From assembly GCA_030065635.1 (NCBI GenBank), contig JASJDJ010000003.1:62001-126000 (forward strand): a stretch of 64,000 bases of DNA, in the 5' to 3' direction. Origin of the DNA: Xenococcaceae cyanobacterium MO_188.B32 (GTDB lineage Bacteria > Cyanobacteriota > Cyanobacteriia > Cyanobacteriales > Xenococcaceae). This document shows, in pieces, positions 1-8,484 of the stretch. The position numbers and the translations under genes were made by a program. Every line of letters begins with the position of its first letter. Position 1 is the first letter of the stretch. The notes under the pieces were generated by a model, which worked only from the letters and a program-made list of their open reading frames with translations, was not told the origin of the DNA and made no database searches.

Positions 1-2
1 TA

Positions 3-851
3 TTTATGAGTGCTGGCTCGGTAATTCTGACCACTAGCAACCAAAATGTAACCGAAATGGGTGGCTTATGGTCGAGAATGCCAGCTACTACTACTGCTTT
101 TGTAGTCGGCGGTGCGGGATTATTTGCTTTTATGCCCATGGGAGTTTTTTGGACGTTCCAACGTTGGTTTAATGGCTCTTGGGATGTAGATTGGTGGTTA
201 TTGGCTGTAGTACTATTCGTGAATACTCTCTCTGCCCTAAACATCACTCGGTTATTCCGTTTAGTTTTCTTGGGCGAGCCCCAAATGAAAACTCGTCGCG
301 CACCCGAAGTAGCCTGGCCAATGGCATTTCCCATGGTAGCTTTAACCATAGTTGCTTTAATTGCACCTACTGCTCCTATCCAATGGCCTTTTTGGTTAAG
401 TCCGACTACGCCTTTAAATTTAGGTGAGGAATCAATAATTCAATTAGCTACACCTTTAATTGCGTTATCTGGGTTTGTGGGCATAGTAATTGGTGCCACA
501 ATCAAATTAGATAAGGCTTGGGCAAGACCTACTCAAATGATCTGGCGATTTTTCCAAGACTTGTTTGCCTATGACTTTTATATCGAGCGTCTATACGAAC
601 TGACTGTAGTAGCAGGAGTTGCTTTCTTAGCGAAGTTAACTTCTTGGTTCGATCGCTATGTGGTTGATGGCGTAGTAAATTTAGTTAGTTTGGCCACAAT
701 TTTTAGCGGTAATGCTCTCAAGTACAACGTTTCCGGTCAATCTCAATTTTATATTTTGACGATTTTGCTCGGAGTAAGTTTATTACTTTGGTCTGTACTC
801 AACGGGCAATGGTCGATAGTTACTAATTATTGGTCATCTCTTCTCAATTAA
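3..851 (+). CDS. ndhF: NDH-1 subunit NdhF, C-terminal part (cut by window start)
   Basis: This is the C-terminal ~283 residues of the large antiporter-like subunit NdhF (subunit 5) of cyanobacterial NDH-1, a thylakoid membrane complex. The frame is open to the window edge, so the start lies upstream; the first Met here is internal. Several hydrophobic helices are visible, followed by the amphipathic stretch (DKAWARP, then YDFYIERLYELTVV) and a last helix typical of NdhF C-termini. It is followed after 39 bp by ndhD and then a CO2-hydration gene, so it belongs to a CO2-uptake NDH-1 (NdhF3 or NdhF4 type) rather than to the respiratory NDH-1L. The F4 type is favoured because the third gene is a short CupB-like protein with no cupS after it. 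The family call is firm; the subtype is an inference. Confidence 0.93.
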   Translation, partial: FMSAGSVILTTSNQNVTEMGGLWSRMPATTTAFVVGGAGLFAFMPMGVFWTFQRWFNGSWDVDWWLLAVVLFVNTLSALNITRLFRLVFLGEPQMKTRRAPEVAWPMAFPMVALTIVALIAPTAPIQWPFWLSPTTPLNLGEESIIQLATPLIALSGFVGIVIGATIKLDKAWARPTQMIWRFFQDLFAYDFYIERLYELTVVAGVAFLAKLTSWFDRYVVDGVVNLVSLATIFSGNALKYNVSGQSQFYILTILLGVSLLLWSVLNGQWSIVTNYWSSLLN

Positions 852-890
852 ATCAAATAGTAATTTTAGAAAGGAGCAAGAACAAACAAA

Positions 891-2348
891 ATGCTCAGTG
901 CCTTAATCCTAGTACCATTGTTAGGTGCAGCGTTGATGGGCTTTTTACCCCAAAAAGAGCCCAAGACCATAGCTCGCTCAGTTGCTTTAGCTATGGCGGT
1001 TAGTGTATTAGTTGTAAACATCGTACTGGGATTTCAATTTGACCCTACTGTTGTGGGCTTTCAATTTGCAGAAAATATTCCCTGGATAGAATGGATCGGG
1101 TTGAATTATCATCTCGGTATTGACGGCCTTTCTTTACCCTTAATTTTTCTAAATAGTTTGTTGACTGTAATTGCCATCTTCAGCAGTAGCAAGTCAATTG
1201 AAAGACCCCGATTATATTACTCAATGCTATTGCTATTGAGTGCCGGGGCAGCAGGAGCATTTTTAGCCCAAGATTTACTGCTATTTTTCCTTTTTTATGA
1301 GCTAGAAATTATTCCTCTGTACATCTTAATTGCCATTTGGGGTGGTAAAAGAAGAGGTTATGCAGCGATGAAATTTCTTCTCTATACAGCATTTTCAGGA
1401 ATTTTAGTATTGGCATCTTTCTTAGGGTTAGTTTGGTTGACAGGAGCTAGTAGTTTTGATTATGAGTTTTTGCGGACACAAACTTTAGCTCTTGACAGTC
1501 AACTATTACTGCTTGCTCCTCTCCTAGTGGGTATTTTCATTAAAATTCCCATTTTTCCGTTCCATACCTGGTTGCCAGATGCTCACGTAGAAGCTTCTAC
1601 GCCAATTTCGGTACTTTTGGCAGGAGTACTCTTAAAGCTCGGAACCTATGCTTTATTGCGTTTTGCTGTAGGTTTATTCCTCGAAGGTTGGGTCGTTTTA
1701 GCCCCTTGGATGGCCATTTTAGCGGGAATTAGTGCCTTATATGGAGCTTCTTGTGCGATCGCCCAAAAGGATATGAAAAAAGTAGTAGCCTATTCTTCGA
1801 TCGCTCATATGGCTTACATTTTATTGGCAGCTTCGGCGACAACTCGTTTAAGCATTACTGCTGCTGTCTTCCAGATGGTCAGCCACGGCTTAATTTCTGC
1901 TCTACTCTTTTTATTAGTAGGGGTAGTTTATGCCAAAACTGGTACCCGCGATGTAGATTCTCTCAGGGGTTTACTCAATCCAGAGAAAGGTTTGCCCGTG
2001 ACTGGTGGATTAATGATTTTGGGTGTAATGGCTAGTTCTGGTTTGCCAGGAATGGTCGGGTTTATTTCTGAATTTCTCGTCTTCCGAGGTAGTTTTCCCA
2101 TCTTCCCCATTCCCACTCTCCTTTGTTTGGTAGGTACTGGACTGACGGCAGTGTATTTTCTGTTGGTAATCAACAAGGTTTTCTTTGGTCGTTTGACAGA
2201 ATCTCTCTCTCAGTTACCCAGAGTTAGATGGATCGAACACGTCCCCGCTTTCGCCTTAATGACTCTCATTATTACTTTTGGGATTCAACCAAGTTGGGTA
2301 GTTCATTGGAGTGAAGTGCAAGCAGTCGCCCTACTAACTGGAGGGTAG
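891..2348 (+). CDS. ndhD: NDH-1 subunit NdhD (CO2-uptake type)
   Basis: This is a 485-residue proton-pumping antiporter-like subunit 4 of NDH-1. It is hydrophobic throughout, with about 13-14 transmembrane helices. The conserved Glu of the family lies in YELEIIPLYI (about residue 139), and the central motif FPFHTWLPDAHVEA (about 222-235) is clear. An AAAGGAG ribosome-binding site precedes the ATG. The gene lies between ndhF and a cupB-like gene, the arrangement of the CO2-converting NDH-1MS/MS' modules (D3/F3/CupA or D4/F4/CupB). In such complexes this subunit couples plastoquinone reduction and proton pumping to hydration of CO2 to bicarbonate. The D3/D4 subtype cannot be settled without a tree. 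Confidence 0.93.
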   Translation: MLSALILVPLLGAALMGFLPQKEPKTIARSVALAMAVSVLVVNIVLGFQFDPTVVGFQFAENIPWIEWIGLNYHLGIDGLSLPLIFLNSLLTVIAIFSSSKSIERPRLYYSMLLLLSAGAAGAFLAQDLLLFFLFYELEIIPLYILIAIWGGKRRGYAAMKFLLYTAFSGILVLASFLGLVWLTGASSFDYEFLRTQTLALDSQLLLLAPLLVGIFIKIPIFPFHTWLPDAHVEASTPISVLLAGVLLKLGTYALLRFAVGLFLEGWVVLAPWMAILAGISALYGASCAIAQKDMKKVVAYSSIAHMAYILLAASATTRLSITAAVFQMVSHGLISALLFLLVGVVYAKTGTRDVDSLRGLLNPEKGLPVTGGLMILGVMASSGLPGMVGFISEFLVFRGSFPIFPIPTLLCLVGTGLTAVYFLLVINKVFFGRLTESLSQLPRVRWIEHVPAFALMTLIITFGIQPSWVVHWSEVQAVALLTGG

Positions 2349-2350
2349 TT

Positions 2351-2416
2351 CAGTCATTAGTTATTAGTCATTAGTCATTAGTCATTAGTCATTAGTCATC
2401 AGTCATTAGTTATCAG
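2351..2416. repeat. STRR heptamer repeat, unit TTAGTCA
   Basis: About nine near-perfect tandem copies of a 7-bp unit (TTAGTCA, with TTAGTTA and TCATCAG variants) begin three bases after the ndhD stop codon and separate it from the cupB-like gene. Heptamer STRRs of this kind are known from cyanobacteria. No coding function is apparent. Confidence 0.85.
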
Positions 2417-2428
2417 ATAAACACTCAT

Positions 2429-2471
2429 AACTCCGAACTCCGAATTCCGAACTCCTAATCCCCAATCCCAA
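2429..2471. repeat. STRR-like repeat, unit ACTCCGA, then CCCCAAT
   Basis: Degenerate tandem copies of a 7-bp unit ACTCCGA/ATTCCGA are followed by TCCCCAA-type units. They fill the leader of the next gene up to its ATG at 2473. The same ACTCCGA family recurs near 4449, 7365, 48412, 57558 and 60340. Confidence 0.75.
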
Positions 2472-2472
2472 T

Positions 2473-3609
2473 ATGGTTAGCACTAAAACAATCAAATCTT
2501 CTAAATCGCTGTTAATAGACGAGTACGTTCAAAGACTAGAACAAGGAGAGGCGTTACTCAAAGACTCTCCTGAGAATTTACTCGAAGTCGTTGGTATTCT
2601 CAAAAGTTACGGTGTAGTTTTAGATGCCTACTCTGTTAACCTTTGCTACATCGCCAATACTCAGTTTTTGGTTCTTTTTCCTTTCTTTAAATACTTTAAT
2701 GGAGAAATTAATCCTAGTAAGTGGGTTCGCTATGTATGGCAAGACCGTATCAACTTTGAATACGCAGAATATTGTATGAAATCAATGTTTTGGCACGGTG
2801 GTGGCGGACTAGATGCCTATGTGGATTCTCCTGAATTTTTGGCAGTTGTACGACAAGTTATCCAAGCTAAGTTTAAGTACAATCCCTTCATGCTTGGGCT
2901 AAATAAGCTTTTCCCAGATTATTTACCCGAACATATGAGGCAAATGACTTTTTATAGTGGACTGGGACAATTTTGGCGGGTAATGAGCGATATCTTTCTG
3001 AGTTTAAGCGATCGCTACGATAACGGAGAAATAAAATCAATTCCTGATGTAGTGCAGCATATTCTCGATGGATTGGTTGCCGATGCTGCCCGTCCTATTA
3101 CTTACACAGTAGAAGTTAGAGGGCAAAAATACGATATTGTTCCTAAATCTGCTGGTATAACTTTCTTGATGGATACGGGCGTGCCTTATGTAGAAGCAAT
3201 TTTCTTCCGAGGAACTCCTTTTCCTGGCACAATTTCTTATAATGCTCAAGCTTATCAAATTCCTTACGACCAAGGAATGTTTAATTATGGGGCTTTATAT
3301 GCCGATCCCCTTCCTATTGGCAGTGCGGGTATTCCCCCAACTTTATTGATGCAAGATATGCGCCACTACTTGCCAGATTATTTACATGAGTACTATATGG
3401 AAAGGACTAGAGGGGAAGACGATTTAAAAGTCAAAATATGTCAGAGTTTTCAGAAATCGATGTTCTGCGTTACTACGGCAGCCGTTAAAGGATTAGCTCC
3501 CCATCCTCTAGATACTCAAGATCCTCAGGAAAAGGAAGCAAATCGAGCTTATCTAACCAACTGGCTGAAACGACTAATCGAGTCGCAATTGATTACAGTT
3601 AATAGGTAG
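2473..3609 (+). CDS. cupB: CO2 hydration protein of NDH-1 (ChpX/CupB-like)
   Basis: This is a 378-residue soluble protein of the ChpXY (CupA/CupB) family, which docks on the NdhF3/F4-NdhD3/D4 module and converts CO2 to bicarbonate at the cytoplasmic face of the thylakoid. The family core is obvious: the FEYAEYCMK stretch followed by WHGGGGLDAY around residues 95-115, and the LFPDYLPEHMRQ and FRGTPFPGTISY segments. The length (378) and the lack of a CupS gene downstream favour CupB (constitutive, moderate-affinity system) over the longer, inducible CupA. The gene follows ndhD across a repeat-filled 124-bp gap. The start is the ATG at 2473; no good ribosome-binding site is visible because the leader consists of repeats. 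Confidence 0.85.
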   Translation: MVSTKTIKSSKSLLIDEYVQRLEQGEALLKDSPENLLEVVGILKSYGVVLDAYSVNLCYIANTQFLVLFPFFKYFNGEINPSKWVRYVWQDRINFEYAEYCMKSMFWHGGGGLDAYVDSPEFLAVVRQVIQAKFKYNPFMLGLNKLFPDYLPEHMRQMTFYSGLGQFWRVMSDIFLSLSDRYDNGEIKSIPDVVQHILDGLVADAARPITYTVEVRGQKYDIVPKSAGITFLMDTGVPYVEAIFFRGTPFPGTISYNAQAYQIPYDQGMFNYGALYADPLPIGSAGIPPTLLMQDMRHYLPDYLHEYYMERTRGEDDLKVKICQSFQKSMFCVTTAAVKGLAPHPLDTQDPQEKEANRAYLTNWLKRLIESQLITVNR

Positions 3610-4061
3610 GGGAGAAGTATCCCTGTGAGATACTGTTGACAAATCAAAAATGATAGATGATTTTTAGCTGGTATCTCTTATTCGCTCTAAGGTACGCCAA
3701 GAAATTAAGCAATATTTGCTATTGCGCTAATTCAAGCTTTATTACAGCTATTTTGAAGAAAGAGCTATTACGAATTAAACTTGGTTTGGAAAAAATAGTA
3801 CTCAAACTGCTGAATAGCTTACTTTTGATAGCCTGAGAAAAAATGGGGGGGGTAGAAATACTCAGGGAATTAAATTGACGTAAAGATAGCAAGTTCATAG
3901 AATAAACCTCATTAGTTTTTACTTTAAACCTGCTTCATCATATTCTTAGTACTAGTGCGATCGCGTCGGTATTTCTAACTCAATTGATACTCAGTAAAAT
4001 TGCAGAAACGTAAGCTAAACTACTTACAAAGCTTTTATTTCGGCACAAAAAACTATTTATT
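3610..4061. other. Intergenic region, no gene recognised
   Basis: This is 452 bp between the CO2-hydration gene and the pterin-dehydratase-like gene. I see a G run near 3845 and one HIP1-like site (GTGCGATCGCGT near 3958), but no open frame with coding character, no tRNA and no clear terminator. Promoter elements for the downstream gene probably lie in its last 150 bp, but none is convincing by eye. Confidence 0.5.
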
Positions 4062-4445
4062 GTGAAAAAAACCTATAAACCGATAGCATTATTAATAGCC
4101 GTCACTAGTGTTTTTATCTTGACGGCGAATAGCACTTTCAACCAACAAGCCCAAGCAAATCCTATGGCACTCGATCGAACTCAAGTAGAAGAAAAACTGC
4201 AAACTCTACCAGATTGGACAACCGATGGCGAGACGATCGGTCGTACTTTTAAATTCAAAGACTTTGTAAGTGCGATCGACTTTGTTAATAAGCTAGTCGA
4301 ACCAGCGGAGAAAGCAGGACATCATCCTGACATTGCTATCTCTTACAACAAAGTAACAATTAATTTGACCACCCATGATGCAGGAGGGATTACTCAAAAA
4401 GACTTCGATTTAGCTAAAACTATCTCCGAGTTAGCCCAACCTTAA
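4062..4445 (+). CDS. Pterin-4a-carbinolamine dehydratase-like protein with signal peptide
   Basis: This 127-residue protein starts at GTG. Residues 36-127 form a complete PCD/DCoH domain with the active-site pattern HHP (87-89), TTHD (103-106) and a following Asp (114). The enzyme family dehydrates 4a-hydroxytetrahydropterin, and some members serve as protein-stability or dimerisation factors. The odd feature is an N-terminal secretory signal: Lys-rich start, hydrophobic stretch at 8-21 and an AQA-N cleavage site after residue 32. The internal Met at 35 has no ribosome-binding site, so the signal peptide is probably real and the protein exported to the periplasm or lumen. No aromatic amino acid hydroxylase is nearby. 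The family is certain; the exported location is inferred. Confidence 0.85.
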   Translation: MKKTYKPIALLIAVTSVFILTANSTFNQQAQANPMALDRTQVEEKLQTLPDWTTDGETIGRTFKFKDFVSAIDFVNKLVEPAEKAGHHPDIAISYNKVTINLTTHDAGGITQKDFDLAKTISELAQP

Positions 4446-4448
4446 ATA

Positions 4449-4471
4449 AGTAACTCCGAACTCCGAACTCA
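4449..4471. repeat. STRR-like repeat, unit ACTCCGA
   Basis: Three tandem copies of the ACTCCGA heptamer family lie in the 32-bp gap between two convergent genes. Confidence 0.6.
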
Positions 4472-4477
4472 GATTAA

Positions 4478-5224
4478 TTAAGCTCTTCTGCGCATTTTTC
4501 TGGGAACAACTTGAGATATGTCTACATTAGCGATCGCTTTTTTGAGAGGCATTGCCCGAAAACAACCATTTTGGGTATTCATTTGATACACTTTCTTTTG
4601 GGTAATATCCAAGGCTGTCAGCCAGCCACTATTGTGATGATAAGCTCCTGTTTCAATTCCCAGCCAGCCAGGACCGGCAGCTATTTGTCCTGGATGAATT
4701 CCTGGAAAAGTAAAAGTAATAGTGTGACCTGTAATAATTAGCTTATCTTTAAAGTAGGGTTCTTTTATACAATGAAATTCATCCCTAATCCAACAAAATT
4801 GTTCTGAGGTTTGTTTTTCGAGGGGTAAATTAGGATTAACACCAGCATGAACTAACCAAATATCTCCCAAGTCCAAATACATTGGTAAACTTTTCATCCA
4901 ATCAATATGTTCTTGGGGAATTTTATTATTGTAGCTGGCAACAGTAGCATGACCACCACTGTATAGCCATCCCTGATACAGTTCCACTGAAACCTGTCCG
5001 TCACCAACAACATCTAACAGCATTTCTTCGTGATTTCCACGGAGGCATTGGAAGTTGCTTCTCATGACAAAGTTTACTACCTCAACACTCTTTGGTCCTC
5101 GATCGATTAAGTCTCCTAAAAAATAAACTCGATCTTCACCTTGGGGAGAAACGGCATCTAATAAAGCCATTAAGGGGTCGTAGTGACCGTGTACGTCACC
5201 AATAATAATTCGACGATGGTTCAT
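4478..5224 (-). CDS. PP1-like serine/threonine protein phosphatase (metallophosphoesterase)
   Basis: This 248-residue protein is of the calcineurin-like/bacterial PP1 (PrpA/PrpB-like) type. The metal-binding blocks are in order: GDVHGHYDPL (Asp10, His12), GDLIDRGPKS (Asp38, Arg42) and GNHEEM (Asn64, His65), followed by VHAGV and GHT blocks for the later histidines. It should remove phosphate from Ser/Thr of cytosolic proteins, or act on small phosphoesters, using two metal ions. It is a stand-alone gene, convergent with the pterin-dehydratase-like gene. Nothing in the sequence reveals its substrate. Confidence 0.88.
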   Translation of the reverse strand: MNHRRIIIGDVHGHYDPLMALLDAVSPQGEDRVYFLGDLIDRGPKSVEVVNFVMRSNFQCLRGNHEEMLLDVVGDGQVSVELYQGWLYSGGHATVASYNNKIPQEHIDWMKSLPMYLDLGDIWLVHAGVNPNLPLEKQTSEQFCWIRDEFHCIKEPYFKDKLIITGHTITFTFPGIHPGQIAAGPGWLGIETGAYHHNSGWLTALDITQKKVYQMNTQNGCFRAMPLKKAIANVDISQVVPRKMRRRA

Positions 5225-5441
5225 ATCAATTGTTTTTAGCGTTTTCTACCAACGTTTACCTCTAATTTAGTTAGTCGTTTTTAGATAGCTAAGACTAATA
5301 TAGTGAATTTATTACTAGTGTTCCCTATATTTGTCTAAATATCCTTATTCTTTTATTATGAATTTTTGTTAATCAGATTACATGATAATCTAAAAACTCT
5401 TTCCATAGATATAGCTAAAAATTAGTTGAGGACCTATTGTA

Positions 5442-6041
5442 GTGCCTGTATCAACAACAGTTACGATTAATATTTTGCAGCAGCCTACCTGTATGGCTTG
5501 GGTCGAGCAAGCGATCGCCAATTTAGATACAATTTTATTAGATCATTCCCATTGCGAACGTAAAGCAGCAGGAGTAGCGATTAATCTGATGTTTCGCTAT
5601 CCTTCTTATCATAAATTAGTTCGGCAACTAACCGCGATCGCTAAAGAAGAATTAGAGCATTTTGAACAAGTCAATCAATGGCTAGAAAAGCGAGGCATTC
5701 CCCTAGCACCCTTAAATTCTCCACCTTATGGTGCCAAGCTAAAAGCACAAATTCGTCATCAAGAGCCAGAAAGATTGTTAGATTCTCTGTTAGTATCTGC
5801 TTTAATTGAAGCCCGTTCTCACGAACGCTTAGGCTTACTCGGAGAATACTGTTCCGAACCAGAGTTAGCCAAATTTTATCGGGGATTAATGGCATCTGAA
5901 GCTCGTCACTATGGTATGTATTGGCTTCTAGCAAATAACTATTTCGAGAGAACAATAGTAGATAAAAGATTAACAGAAATAGCTGTAGTAGAAAGCGAAA
6001 TTTTAGCGGTTTTACATCCCCAACCGAGAATACATAGCTAA
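5442..6041 (+). CDS. miaE: tRNA-(2-methylthio-N6-isopentenyladenosine) hydroxylase MiaE
   Basis: This 199-residue ferritin-like di-iron protein of the MiaE family hydroxylates the isopentenyl group of ms2i6A37 in tRNA. The carboxylate/His iron ligands are visible: CERKAA (Glu39), KEELEH (Glu70, His73), LIEARSHERL (Glu123) and SEARHYGMYW (Glu153, His156). The start is GTG at 5442, and the length is normal for the family. It is not in an evident operon; the next gene, a GNAT protein, follows after a heptamer repeat. Confidence 0.9.
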   Translation: MPVSTTVTINILQQPTCMAWVEQAIANLDTILLDHSHCERKAAGVAINLMFRYPSYHKLVRQLTAIAKEELEHFEQVNQWLEKRGIPLAPLNSPPYGAKLKAQIRHQEPERLLDSLLVSALIEARSHERLGLLGEYCSEPELAKFYRGLMASEARHYGMYWLLANNYFERTIVDKRLTEIAVVESEILAVLHPQPRIHS

Positions 6042-6044
6042 ATA

Positions 6045-6085
6045 TGAGTAATAAGTAATGAGTAATAAGTAATAAGTAATGAGTT
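6045..6085. repeat. STRR heptamer repeat, unit AGTAATA
   Basis: About five tandem copies of AGTAATA/AGTAATG begin four bases after the miaE stop codon. The same unit recurs at 26039-26070. Confidence 0.8.
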
Positions 6086-6110
6086 CTATTAGGTCAAGTA
6101 AATAATTCCA

Positions 6111-6608
6111 GTGAATAGTTTTTATCAGCAATTTTTAATCAGAGATTGGCAGCCACAAGACCGTAATTTTGCTGCTGCGGTTATCCGAGATGTATTGCAA
6201 GAATATGGTTTACCATGGCAACCAGAAGATGCAGATAAAGACGTTTTAGAAATAGAAAATGCTTATTGGAACAGGGGTGGAGAATTTTGGGTAATCGAAC
6301 AAGAAAAAAAGATAGTAGGTACTGCTGCTTATTACCCGAGCGCTAGAGGAGATAAAGCAGTAGAAATACGTAAAATGTATTTACTTCCCACTGTCAGAAG
6401 AGTAGGTTTAGGTAAGTATTTATTACAAAAATTAGAAGCAAAGATTGCTAATCGAGGATTTAGAGAAATATGGATTGAGACAGCATCAGTCTTACAAGAG
6501 GCAACCAAACTATACGAAAGCAATGGCTATCAACCCGCTACTGGAGTAGAAACCGATAGATGCGATCTTGTTTATGTCAAAAAGTTATCTGTCGATAAAC
6601 CAAGCTGA
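6111..6608 (+). CDS. GNAT-family N-acetyltransferase
   Basis: This 165-residue protein has a GNAT fold signature. The acetyl-CoA pyrophosphate-binding loop is RRVGLGKYLL (about 97-106), preceded by the strand KMYLLP and followed by a helix, with ETASVLQEATKLYESNGY (about 123-140) as motif B. The start is GTG at 6111. The substrate cannot be read from the sequence. It resembles the short GNATs that acetylate small amines, glutamate-like molecules or protein N-termini. It stands alone between miaE and the rhomboid gene. Confidence 0.85.
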   Translation: MNSFYQQFLIRDWQPQDRNFAAAVIRDVLQEYGLPWQPEDADKDVLEIENAYWNRGGEFWVIEQEKKIVGTAAYYPSARGDKAVEIRKMYLLPTVRRVGLGKYLLQKLEAKIANRGFREIWIETASVLQEATKLYESNGYQPATGVETDRCDLVYVKKLSVDKPS

Positions 6609-6763
6609 AAATCTTGAGAACTTATGTTAATAAATTTCCGTCAGTGAATATTATATGAATAATATTAAATCTCAACTGAGATAATAAAAAAATAGAATAA
6701 AACTATATTTGAGATACTAAGTTTTAAATAGTACAGCCAGAGTCAATTTCTCAAACATTTATT

Positions 6764-7357
6764 ATGAGCAGCTATCAGAAGCATTACCTTGCCCGTGAAT
6801 TTCAAAAACAAGTATTTATTTTAACCATAACAATCGCTATATTTTGGGTGCTAGAACTGAGCGATTTTTTTGTTTTTCAAGGTAAATTAGACAATTTTGG
6901 CATTATTCCTCGTAATCTAGTAGGACTCCGAGGTTTGTTATTTGCTCCTTTCTTACACGGTGGTTTTGGACATTTGCTTGCCAATACAATACCTTTTCTA
7001 ACTCTTGGTTGGTTAACTATGATCCAAGAAACCAGCGACTTTTACATTGTTTCGCTCGTCACCATGATTGTAGGTGGACTGGGAGTGTGGGTATTTGCTG
7101 GTGCTGGTTCAGTGCATATTGGTGCAAGCATCTTAATTTTTGGTTACTTAGGTTTCCTTCTGCTGAGAGGCTATTTTCAGAAAAATTTACCTTCTATTTT
7201 CTTATCGATCGTTGTTTTTGTCCTTTACGGTGGTTTTGTTTGGGGTATTCTACCCTCTCAACCAGGAATTTCTTGGCAAGGTCATCTCTTTGGCTTTCTT
7301 GGTGGCATAATTGCTGCTTGGATGATTGCTAAAGAAAAGAAATTCTATAAGAAATAG
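6764..7357 (+). CDS. Rhomboid-family intramembrane serine protease
   Basis: This 197-residue membrane protein has about six transmembrane helices. The rhomboid marks are present: HGGFGHLLANT (His65, His70, Asn74) in helix 2, the nucleophile Ser122 in HIGASILIFG, and the catalytic His174 in WQGHLFGFLGG. The nucleophile motif reads GASI rather than the usual GxSG, so the Gly after Ser is missing. Both catalytic residues are present, so activity is possible. No soluble extra domain is present. It lies alone, followed by a short STRR-like stretch. Confidence 0.88.
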   Translation: MSSYQKHYLAREFQKQVFILTITIAIFWVLELSDFFVFQGKLDNFGIIPRNLVGLRGLLFAPFLHGGFGHLLANTIPFLTLGWLTMIQETSDFYIVSLVTMIVGGLGVWVFAGAGSVHIGASILIFGYLGFLLLRGYFQKNLPSIFLSIVVFVLYGGFVWGILPSQPGISWQGHLFGFLGGIIAAWMIAKEKKFYKK

Positions 7358-7441
7358 AATTGAGAACTCAGAACTCACCGAGTCAGAATTAACTTGTTTT
7401 CATTACTGGGTTGTAAACAATAAATCATGAGAGCAAGTCTA

Positions 7442-8296
7442 CTAAACTTTGGTTCGATCGGTTAGAATTTCATAGCCATTTTCCGTAACTAGTACGGTAT
7501 GTTCAAATTGTGCTGACAAAGAATTATCTACCGTAACTACAGTCCAGCGATCGCGTAACGTTCTGGTATGTTTTGAACCTGCATTAAGAATTGGTTCGAT
7601 CGCTAAAGTCATTCCTGCTTTTAATTTTACGTTGGGTATTTGTTGAGTACGAAAATTAAATACCGATGGTTCTTCATGAAGATTTTTGCCTACGCCATGT
7701 CCTGTATAGTTTTCGACTACGCTGTAACCGTGTTTTTTAACATAATCTTCGATCGCACCGGCAATATCTAATAAAGAATTACCTGCTTTAACTTGTTCGA
7801 TACCTTGGTATAGAGATTCTTCTGCTACTTGGATTAATTTGGCTGCATTCTTGGATACTTTACCCACAGGAATAGTAATACAAGAGTCACCATGAAAACC
7901 TTGATAATATGCTCCTGTATCTACTTTAAGTACATCTCCTCGACGTAGTACTTTTTTAGCATTTGGAATCCCATGTACTACTTCTTGATTAACAGAAGCA
8001 CAAATAGAAGCAGGAAAACCATAATAACCTTTAAAACTGGGAGTTGCACCCATTTGACGAATTCTATCTTCAGCATAAGCATCTAACTCCGCCGTAGTCA
8101 TGCCTGGTTTAACCATTACCGAAATTTCTTTTAAGACTGTAGCAACAATTTTGGCAGACTCCCGCATCTTGGCTATTTCTTGAGAAGATTTAATATGAAT
8201 ACCACGACGAGTTTTTTGGAGGGGGGGTAGTCCTTTAGTTGTATTTTTTTCTGGGGAAGTAGCTTTAGGAGAAAATAATTTGGCAATAATATTCAT
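7442..8296 (-). CDS. map: Methionine aminopeptidase type I
   Basis: This 284-residue enzyme removes the N-terminal Met from nascent proteins. The five metal ligands are recognisable: Asp in KVDTGAY, Asp in HGDSCIT, His in [12 protein letters not shown], Glu in AIEPIL and Glu in FEHTVLV. A 38-residue N-terminal extension, rich in Lys, Pro and Thr, precedes the catalytic domain. Cyanobacteria often have several map genes; this extended form may be one isoform. It is transcribed divergently from ruvB, with a 188-bp gap. Confidence 0.93.
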   Translation of the reverse strand: MNIIAKLFSPKATSPEKNTTKGLPPLQKTRRGIHIKSSQEIAKMRESAKIVATVLKEISVMVKPGMTTAELDAYAEDRIRQMGATPSFKGYYGFPASICASVNQEVVHGIPNAKKVLRRGDVLKVDTGAYYQGFHGDSCITIPVGKVSKNAAKLIQVAEESLYQGIEQVKAGNSLLDIAGAIEDYVKKHGYSVVENYTGHGVGKNLHEEPSVFNFRTQQIPNVKLKAGMTLAIEPILNAGSKHTRTLRDRWTVVTVDNSLSAQFEHTVLVTENGYEILTDRTKV

Positions 8297-8484
8297 GAAT
8301 TTAATCGAAGCAAACTCAAATTAGTTAAGAGTCTTTGTTAAGTTATATGAGTTTACTATATTTTGTGCTTGTGGATTTGGAGCAAAACCTAATGCGCTTA
8401 TTTTGTTGCTATCTATAAATCATCACATTGTTTATTGTATATAATGTCTAAACAGAAATAGCAAGTAACGCCAGGCTGTGCCTA

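Noticed and set aside
3037-3273. Minus-strand frames inside the CO2-hydration gene and other genes
   Set aside because: They are shadows of the coding strand: no ribosome-binding sites, no recognisable domains, and complete overlap with well-supported genes.
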